Source of the DNA: Metaphire vulgaris
Taxonomy: Eukaryota; Annelida; Clitellata; Crassiclitellata; Megascolecidae
DNA: 64,000 nt
Assembly: GCA_018105865.1 (NCBI GenBank)
Contig: CM030835.1
Span: 22,118,934 to 22,182,933, forward strand
Direction: 5' to 3'
In this document: positions 56,344 to 64,000 of the stretch, one piece after another
Layout: each line of letters opens with the position of its first letter
How positions within the stretch are numbered: the first letter of the stretch is position 1
Made by a program: the position numbers and the translations under genes
The notes under the pieces: generated by a model
Seen by the model: only the letters and a program-made list of their open reading frames with translations
Database searches by the model: none
What the model was told of the DNA's origin: nothing

Positions 56344-56649
56344 TTAACCCTAGAACGCATGACGGGGTCATTTTGACCCCGAAGCAAGTATTTTTGTAGA
56401 ATAACTTTCTCCCCAAAAAAGATTTTGCGGCGAGCCTTGGTGACATCTTCCAAAAGTTTACAAGTTAGACATAAATGACATAGATTTGTAAATTTTGAAC
56501 ATCCAAGCCTAACTACAGATGTTTATGTAAGTAGTGGTAGCATGTGCATGACGGGGTCATTTTGACCCCGGAATGGTACTAATACATTCTAGGGGAATCT
56601 GGACATTCTTGAGATAGAATCCATCATCATTATATGGTCCCACTTATTT

Positions 56650-56687
<38 letters not shown>

Positions 56688-56752
56688 CATAATAATCATA
56701 ATAATCATAATAATCATAATAATCATAATAATCATAATAATAATAATAATTT
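56650..56752. repeat. (AATAAT/AATAATC)n microsatellite
   Basis: AAT repeats passing into six or more aataatcat units, inside the piggyBac element. Confidence 0.9.
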
Positions 56753-56943
56753 ACAATGATATATGAAGCGTTTCCTGTGGTGTTATTACATGCGAAGTAG
56801 AGATTATCAGTTGTCACAGAGAATTATCTGTAAATTGTTGTAAATGCGACTAAAAATGAGCAAAATGATTTTGTAAATCAGAAGCTCTGAATAGGATTAG
56901 TGGTTGGCTAAATGACAATACTAGTGATAGTTCGGATGCGGAC

Positions 56944-57897
56944 GTGGCATCACATGACGAAGACAAATTGGACCATCTGGTCATTCCTACACAGGAGATG
57001 AGTCAGTCTAATGATGATAAGGGATGCAATGATTCCTTGTCACTGATGAAAGTTTGGCAGTTGCCAGTGATATCAGCGACCAAACTGTTGAGGCAGTTAG
57101 TACACAAAACCACAGGTTATATGTAGACCAGAGATTATATGTAGCACCATAGCAGCGTCAGGACGAACTTGGAACTCTCTGTTCCTCCCATCAAGTTACA
57201 GACAGTTCAAGTCAATCTAATTACGGAAAAGGCCTGGGCTGCGGATGCTGCAAGGAAAATAGGGACAATGACTGATGTATTTCTTTGTTTGCACCGGATT
57301 CAATGCTGAATGACATACTGAAGTATACCAACGTCCAACAAATATGCTCTGCAGTCGGAAGGGTCCAATCCACTGAGTTGCATTTTAGTTACACTTCTGG
57401 AGCTGAAAGTCGTTATAGGTTTGCTGTATTTGATGCAAATGGTGTCTGCAAGGGACAACACGAGTCAACGAGACAACTATATATGGAGTTCTTGATCACT
57501 CGGACGACCCAAGTTTACCGTTACCATGTCAATAAATCGTTTCGAAGCAGTTCTTTCCCACATGCAATTCGATGATCGTGAAACGCATGGAGTTCGCCGT
57601 CAGTCAGATACATTTGCTCCATTTCGTTACATGTGAACCGCATTTATTGCCAACTGTTTTGAAAACGATGTTGTGTCACCACACAGGACAATAAAGTAGA
57701 TGAGCAGCTCATGCCATTTCGTGGGCGATATCCATTTTAAAAATACTTACCAACCAAAACCAAACAAATATGGTATGAAAGTATGGTTGCTAGTTGACTC
57801 GGAGTTCTATTATGTGTACAATGCGAAACCGAAGACCTACATTGGACTAGAAGGCGATGGTGTGCAAAACAACTCACTGTTGGGATCCTATACTTAA
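56944..57897 (+). pseudogene. piggyBac transposase remnants
   Basis: Three plus-strand fragments in changing frames. An acidic N-terminal region (56944-57126) comes first. Next is a block FAPDSMLNDILKYTN (57285 onward), like the start of the catalytic domain, and last a block around 57700-57895 with KPNKYGMKVWLLVDS and YVYN, a hallmark of piggyBac transposases. The catalytic region between is shortened and interrupted by stops, so it is not active. Confidence 0.75.
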
Positions 57898-57987
57898 AAC
57901 TACATACCTAGCAACAAATAGTTGGCCCCCATGCGTAGAAGTTGCCACCCCAATGCCCCCACACTTGCCAAATCCTGGAGCCGCCAC
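57868..57987. mobile_element. hAT MITE fragment in piggyBac
   Basis: Matches the right half of 53485-53670 (gttgggatcctatactt to ggagccgccactg). The left end is not recognisable. Confidence 0.65.
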
Positions 57988-58449
57988 TGCTATGACCATG
58001 TATAATTATTTGCATTTAATATGTCATAAATAAATAGTTTTAATAATGTAATAAATAAATAGTTTTATAACTTTGTTATATGTGGCTGCTGTTTGGGGTC
58101 ATTTTGACCCCGTCATGCGTTAACGTTTGTAAAAAGGTCATGCGCTTTAGGGTTAATTCTGTTGCCTACTACTGTTGTGATAATACGATTTACAATACTA
58201 CTGTGGGTCTATTAGCCTTTGAATGCACACAAATACTCGTCTAATAATGTGTTTTGAAATGCACTCAGACTAAACACAACTGGATGCAGTACACTGTAAA
58301 ATCATACCATGTCGGGATACATTTCTATAAACAGTAGAACCTGCAGCAGAGATACTGTATCTTTAAAAACACCATCAACTGCCTGAGAGTGGCAGGGTAC
58401 AGGGCCGACGAGAGGGTGGTTCAGAGGGTACATTATTACCCGGGCCCGG

Positions 58450-59047
58450 TGTAGCATATTATAATGACTCCCATATAATAATAACTCCCCCTCTCATTAT
58501 TATATGTATAATAAAGACTCCCCCTCATTATTATATAAATAATAATAACTCTCTCTATATTATAATAACTCCCAGAAGAAGTAGGCCTAAAATTGAAAAA
58601 TAACCCCATTTTATAAAAATATCTCTAAAATGGTTATATGAAATTATAGACCCATTTCCAATCTCCCAGTTTTCCTAAAATTCCTGAAAGGGCAATGCTT
58701 ACCAGAATGTTAAACTACTTAGATGCATTTAATATGCTATCCACTGATCAATATGGTTTCAGCCCTATTTCTGCACTTAAATGCCAATAATGAATTTAAT
58801 TTATACCAAAACAACAAATTTTGAATCCCACAAGCACATTATTTGGAACAATCCTCGATATAAAAAAAGGCTTTTGGTGTTCTAGACCATGGTATCTCAG
58901 CTGGTTTCTGAAAAACTAAGGGAGTTATTATAATACAGAGAGAGTTGTTATTATTATATGTATAATAATGATGGGGGGAGTCATTATTATATATATAATA
59001 ATGAGTGGGGAGTTATTATTATATGGGAGTCATTATAATATACTATA
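58450..59047. mobile_element. Ginger-like MITE copy 2, intact
   Basis: 598 bp with long inverted arms of about 130 bases (starts TGTAGCATATTATAATG; ends attataatatactata), flanked by CCGG (58446-58449 and 59048-59051). The centre (about 58630-58910) is LINE reverse-transcriptase sequence, including an NYRPISNLPVF block. Its twin is the split copy at 31318-45569. Confidence 0.8.
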
Positions 59048-59485
59048 CCGGCGACAAAGGGCCCGCGCTAACCATAAAAAACATTAAGTGAAATATCTAC
59101 GCAACTTCATAGAAAATTGCTTAGGGGGCCTACAGTTTCCAAAATGCGTATCATGTGTAAAGGTCATTCATGAAGTTTGGAGGTGATTTAAATAAGTAGT
59201 CATGATTTCAAAACAAAACAAAATTCGAAATTTTCGAAAAATTTCGAACATTTTAATAAATGCTAGAAAAGTTTAACTCTTTAATGCTGTCAATAACTTA
59301 TTGTTGAACTACGAAAGAGGATAAAATTCGATCCGCGGCACGATTTAAAATAAAGGTTAAGTCGCTAGCACTATTATAGATAATATTGATTTCCTATTGT
59401 ATAAGTAGTATTACGTACCTACTGTACCTATAACTTGTATTAAAAATGTGAAGGCGGAGGCTACAATAGATGCAACAAAGGAGCT

Positions 59486-59856
59486 GTCTATTATTTACGT
59501 CAACAAAATAGTTTGTCAGTTGTTGGCAGGGAAAGGATGTCAAGAGAAGTTGACGTCAACAATTTCATTTTTTGCAAATGATAAAAAAGGAAATGTCATG
59601 GAATACTATTTATTAAAACGGAAAAAGCCTGACAATCAAAAAGGTCATCACCATCACATTTTGACACTTGACGGACAAAAGAAAGAAGAAAAGGTCATCG
59701 CCGTATAAAATAATTAACTTTCTAAACTTTTTAGGGAATCCGTCACTGATCTTGGTTGGGAGGTCAACAGTTTTTGACATAATTACATGGGGGTCACTGA
59801 AAGTTGACAGTTGTTGACAAGGGGAGGGGTCAAAACTTGCCCAAAAAATGGACAGC
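59486..59856. mobile_element. MITE, GGCTGTCCATTAATTACGTCA type, copy 2
   Basis: Diverged copy of 22618-23042 (shared ttgacgtcaacaatttcatt, aaacggaaaaagcctgac, tgacagttgttgacaagggg). Ends gctgtctattatttacg and aatggacagcc. Confidence 0.7.
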
Positions 59857-60029
59857 CTCAAATTATAAAACACAATTTTAGTATCCTTGAAATTGTGTAT
59901 TCCTATCATATGGATAGTGAAACAAAATACCCGGAATCAATATTTGTCCCCCGGCCCGGATTTTCTCTCGACGGCCCTGGTAGAGTATAACAGGAATGAA
60001 ATCAAGTTGATAGTGCTGAAGACTTTCAT

Positions 60030-60500
60030 TGTCAATAGCTGTTAGCAATGGTGGTGGTGTGAGGCGAACTGTATTCCGCTAAATCATACCAACGTACCTC
60101 TAAGCATTGGCGTTAAGCTTGATGGTTAATTCATCAAAAACACGGACGGAAGAGCCAGATGAATTACTTCTCAAATTAACTATTTTGTCACAACAGAAAT
60201 GTCTTATGGTATCTTCATTGTCACATACACCAGCAAGAAAAACATTTTCCAAATGGGCAAAATAACTGTTTTCGTCTGCAACACAGGTTTTAATATTTTC
60301 TAATCTTCTGCTCCAAGCTCATGACACTGTTTCATCAGGAAAAAGTTCTTTGTTCCATCAGCACAAGAAATATGACTCTTGATTTTGAACCATAAAGTAA
60401 CACAAACATTAATGATAAAGTGTGCAATTTTTGTACAGAGATGAGGAACAAGACTTCTTTGACACGTGCGACCTCAAAATTTTGCTTGCTTTTGCCAGCA
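60030..60500 (-). other. Possible decayed coding remnant, unrecognised
   Basis: The minus strand holds protein-like stretches with few stops, for example a region reading ENVFLAGVCDNEDTIRHFCC near 60180-60245. No ATG-to-stop frame over 60 codons survives and I cannot name a family. It may be a remnant of a transposon gene. Confidence 0.25.
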
Positions 60501-60638
60501 ACCTTGCATGACTTAAATTTCCTTTCCTGGCATTATGTTCTGTAAAGACATCATTTCATCATTATATGCATAACCTTGATGCACTGCAAAGCAAGTTTGA
60601 AGATGATATATTTGATCTGTAGTCCTACTTAGATAATG

Positions 60639-60769
<131 letters not shown>

Positions 60770-61119
60770 AGGTGAATGCATTAGCAGTAATCCAGAAAGA
60801 AAGCATATGATACATCCCAAGAAAAATAGGAGAACACTAGATGAATACTTCACCTCTAAACCTAGTAAAAGCATTCTTCGTAGACTTATAAAGTCATTGA
60901 AAATATGACCTTACTGTATATTAAAAAGCCCTCCAAACATTGTAAGCAGTAATAGAGCTCGCTATATTTTGATATAATTCCATACCTTCTACTGTATGCT
61001 AGTGTGATTGGATGTTGAAAGCCACATAATCGACGGAACAGATAATAGCTGTGAGTGAAGTTACTTTATTATATTTTAAACTGTAAATTGAAACTGATAC
61101 ACTGACAAGGCTGCATGTC

Positions 61120-61610
61120 AAACTATGGATCATATTTCACCGTGTCCCATAGTGGTTAGCCTATTGCACAAATCATACAAATATAAAGAGAACAGTTTCA
61201 ATAAAACTGACTTCCTCGTTCTGTTTTATTTTCATTTCGAATGATTTAACTTTTATTTCGCCCTTTGTTCTACTTGCCTGTGGCCTTGTGGTCATTTTGC
61301 AGTCAAAACTAGAGGTTTCGAGTGTTTTGTACAGTTGACAGCTCTCATCACAGTGCGAATAGAATGTTCGGGAGTCTGTTGATCCTCTTTCGTCTTCGCT
61401 TTATATCTAATCTAATCTAATCTTAAACTTCTATAGCGCCACTTTCATAATGCACAGGAGCATCAACCGATGGCACACCAAATCCAAATCACTAAAGATC
61501 CAGGTCAAATCCAGGGTATCCGGCCGGACAAACGGGTGACAGTCTATGGATATTTATATGCAAATCATGAAGAGGTTATTTGGCTATACAAAGAAATATA
61601 TAGTCCTAAC
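61120..61610 (+). pseudogene. IgSF receptor copy 2, 5' part with broken leader
   Basis: Duplicate of 45955-46320. The ATG at 61364 opens the same leader, but an extra T near 61388 shifts the frame. A SINE-like insertion at 61407-61552 then splits it, with a 7-bp duplication TTTATAT. The leader cannot encode the signal peptide seen in copy 1. Confidence 0.7.
61407..61552 (-). mobile_element. SINE/L2-like insertion in the leader exon
   Basis: On the minus strand it ends gtggcgctatagaagtttaa plus (attag)n. It is flanked by TTTATAT (61400-61406 and 61553-61559) and absent from copy 1. Confidence 0.85.
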
Positions 61611-61970
61611 TATTATATAAATATAAAGTTCTATATATTTTTATGAGTGCTAATGTAAATTTTAAGAGTACGATACCAATGGCGATGAAAGGCATGCTGA
61701 CATCAATTTTATTCTTGCTTCTCCATTCAGGTATGAGGACCAATACAGTAATTTCATTTAATTTCAAATGCTTCTTTACGCGTTCAATACAGAGTTGATC
61801 ATATTGGATGTCATTGGCGATCACAAAAGATATTCAGTACTTTATGTTGTCTAAATCATTCGGAGTTAAAATGAAATCATTTGTGTCATGCTTTAGGTTT
61901 AAACTGAATTCCATTTCGTCAAGAAATGACAAAACAATTGACACAAACAGTATGTGTTGCTAAATTACAG

Positions 61971-62315
61971 GGGTTAGAACTTCCGTGGACCAAAACGTAT
62001 CCTCAATTGTCGTCAGTCTTGTTGGAAAATCCCTCAGATTGTTCTGTGGAACTGAGGGAGATTGCGACGCTCATTACTGAGAATATTCTTCAGTTCTAGG
62101 GAATGGATCGTTGCACAATTGGAGAAGGTTTTATAACGGAATTGAATTAGCATCTGTCGATGGAAGAAGCTTCAACTGGACACTATGCACTGGCTCAAAG
62201 CAATGGTGCTTGTTTGCCAAGGAAACTAATATGTCATACGACGGATTGTACAGATGTTTGCCAAAACGTGTAGCCTCGAATTCCAAAGAGCTCACTGCGA
62301 ATGTAATTATATTAG
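61971..62315 (+). pseudogene. IgSF receptor copy 2, V-like Ig exon with one stop
   Basis: Acceptor aaattacag (ends 61970), donor ttag|gtgaga (62316), phase 1 at both ends. It encodes a full V-like Ig domain: strand-B Cys in SLRLFCGTEGDC and strand-F motif YDGLYRCLP, with extra cysteines (CTGSKQWC) that could form a second bridge. The core Trp position (after DAHY) is TGA at 62078-62080, where copy 1 has TGG. Everything else is open. It is the best view of the domain in this window. Confidence 0.75.
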
Positions 62316-62388
62316 GTGAGAATCCTGTACACACATACACACACATATATTTGTATATATATACACAGTCGCTGCCACTCATCTGCCA

Positions 62389-62545
62389 TTGACGTCTCTC
62401 TCTCCCGGAGCCGCTGCTGAAGCATCATCAGTCAGGAAAGTCGCCAAGTACACTGACTTGTCGGCCGACTATTTCTTCTTGCCATTGGCCTTCGAGACTC
62501 TTGGTCCTATCAGTCACGACGCACTCACTTTCATAAAAGAGTTGG
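62389..62545 (+). pseudogene. Retroelement ORF C-terminal fragment
   Basis: The frame contains KYTDLSADYFFLPLAFETLG and a following FIKELGRQ. I have seen this pattern (Tyr-x-x-Leu, Phe-x-Pro, Glu-Thr-x-Gly, Leu-Gly-Arg) near the end of many invertebrate non-LTR element ORFs. The clade is uncertain. Confidence 0.4.
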
Positions 62546-62599
62546 GTCGTCAACAATATACAATTATTATCGGATCTAATTTATGTTTGTTAGCCTTAT

Positions 62600-64000
62600 T
62601 TTTGATGTGAAAATACATAAAATTTGTTTTATCAAGATAAAGTGCAAGTTTGTTGATTTTGAACTAATTTGACATTTTAATTAATTGTAAATTTAGTTCA
62701 TTAGTTATTTCTTTCAGGTCATTATGAATTGTAATTAAAGTGGTATCATCAGTAAATAGTAAGAATTTAAACAAAGATGATGTATTGGGTAAGTCATCAA
62801 CAGGTATTAAAAATAGAAGATGGCCAATTATTGAGCCTTGAGGCGCCCCCTATTTTATATCTTTAAGTTCAGACCTTTGTGAGTTTACCCATGCAAATTG
62901 TTTGCGATTTGATACATAGGCCTAATTAGTAAACCAGATTTGAGAGAGACCTTTAAAACCATAGTAGGCAAGTTTTCATAGAATAATTTTATGATCTATA
63001 ACATCAAAAGCTATTTTGAGTCTAAAAAAATTCCTATAGAATGATTGTGATTCGTAATTGGTTGTTGCAATATCTATTAAAATTCATAATCGGTAGCCTA
63101 TATATGTAGAGTTATTGAGTCTGAATCCAAATTCATATTTATCTAGATAGTTAATTAATCTGTTGAACATGGCCTTTTCGATTATTTTGGAAAAATAGGT
63201 AAATTAGAGATAGGTCTATAGTTAGATTCAATAGATTTGGAGCCTGATTTATATGTTGGAATGACCTTTGCTATTTTAGTTTCATCTGGGGCTTCACCAT
63301 TTGTAAAGAAGAGTTTATTATATGAGAAAGAGTTTCAGATATATAGGCTAGTCAACAGATTCAATGACTATGTTTTGATTTATGTTGTCATATTCTGAGG
63401 ATTTTTTTGGTTTTAGATTTCTTATAATGTCTTAACTTTATTTGGAGTAGTGGGAATATTTGAAAATGTTGACTACTTGGATTATCTTTAAGTGATTCAC
63501 CAATTGATTGGTTTCCAAGAATTGGTTGAACTTTAGATGCCATATCTGGCCCAACATTAACAGAATAGTTATTAAATCCATCTGGGGTATTTAGTGTTAT
63601 TAGAAATACCATCTTTTTCATTTATTCGTTTATTAAGTAATATTTCGGTGTTTAAATAATAATTTTTATTTAATTAATTGTTAATACATTTCCATATATA
63701 AGAATTAGTGTTCGTGCAATTGCTAATTTTGTTAGAATAATAAAGTTTTTCAGCATTTCTCATTTTAATTTTAATTTTTTAAAATTAAATTTATTAATGG
63801 CTTTTTTTTACTTTCCCCGGTAGGATTTTAGATAGGCTACTCTTTATATAAATTTGCTTTTGTTTTTATCGATTTTTTATCGTTTTCTTATTTATCGTTT
63901 TCTACATTTATTTACAGATGTCGTGAATATAATGGGAAAGGATTCTTGATAGTGTAGTGTAAAAATTGCCAAGAAAATAGCATATGCTTGGTCGGTTTTA
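62600..64000 (-). pseudogene. CR1-like LINE, inverted copy, runs off the window
   Basis: Reverse complement of the element at 29086-30150, with about 380 extra bases. They include a FNNYSVNVGPDMASKV block (63621-63388) that normally precedes the reverse transcriptase. Other blocks match: SNYRPISNLPIF near 63200 and a decayed PQGS-type block near 62830. The first bases of copy 1 at 29086 match the last bases of the window, so the 5' limit is unseen. Its 3' end is truncated near 62600. Confidence 0.75.

Larger units (their letters stand above)
56348..58152 (+). mobile_element. piggyBac element, decayed
   Basis: Ends CCCTAGAACGCATGAC and GTCATGCGCTTTAGGG, flanked by TTAA (56344-56347 and 58153-58156). 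The palindrome ggggtca-ttt-tgacccc occurs at 56364-56380, 56553-56569 and 58095-58111. The transposase remnants and two later insertions or expansions (an aataatc microsatellite and a hAT fragment) fill it. Confidence 0.85.
58400..59979. mobile_element. hAT MITE hosting two other elements
   Basis: Ends CAGGGCCGACGAGAG and CTCTCGACGGCCCTG; flanks gcagggta (58392-58399) and gtagagta (59980-59987) match 6 of 8. It contains the Ginger-like MITE 58450-59047 and the MITE 59486-59856. Confidence 0.75.

Overview
The window is eukaryotic, AT-rich and dominated by mobile elements. It looks like a marine invertebrate deuterostome: an LTR retrotransposon with integrase upstream of reverse transcriptase (Gmr1 type, known mainly from deuterostomes) sits beside an immunoglobulin-superfamily (IgSF) receptor gene built of phase-1 exons. 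The recurrent aggcctat-type words remind me of echinoderm DNA, but that is an impression and the species is not identified. There are no prokaryotic operons, no CRISPR array, and I saw no tRNA or rRNA gene.

Layout. 1-10.6 kb: hAT-type elements and MITEs, including a 4.4-kb Ginger-like element (CCGG target duplication, giant inverted arrays) inserted in the right tip of a hAT MITE. 10.6-14 kb: a 5'-truncated LINE with a 9-bp target duplication, a probable solo LTR full of short palindromes, and a hAT MITE. 14.8-17.8 kb: a hAT MITE containing a minus-strand CR1-like LINE, which itself contains a plus-strand LINE tail. 18-26.4 kb: more hAT elements, a CCAAT-type minisatellite and a local duplication split by a MITE. 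26.9-31 kb: microsatellites, an RTE-like fragment and a CR1-like LINE. 31.3-45.6 kb: one Ginger-like MITE whose right arm holds two LTR retrotransposons, element A (7.2 kb, Ty3/gypsy, two in-frame stops) and element B (6.4 kb, Gmr1-like, identical LTRs, small indels in the RNase H region). 45.6-56.3 kb: exons of an IgSF receptor (signal peptide, V-like Ig, second Ig, transmembrane plus tail), with introns filled by LINE, SINE and MITE insertions. 56.3-60 kb: a decayed piggyBac element and another hAT MITE carrying a second copy of the Ginger-like MITE. 61.1-62.3 kb: a second copy of the IgSF gene start, also damaged. 62.5-64 kb: a minus-strand CR1-like LINE running off the edge.

How it fits together. 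The only host-type coding sequence I can defend is the duplicated IgSF receptor. The V-like Ig exon is broken differently in each copy, so neither is an intact gene as read. Everything else records successive transposition, often readable through target-site duplications. Most notable are three elements all flanked by CCGG, an LTR family carrying many copies of a 9-base palindrome in its transcribed part, a five-unit hairpin array in the leader of element B, and a perfect 22-bp hairpin in the receptor intron.
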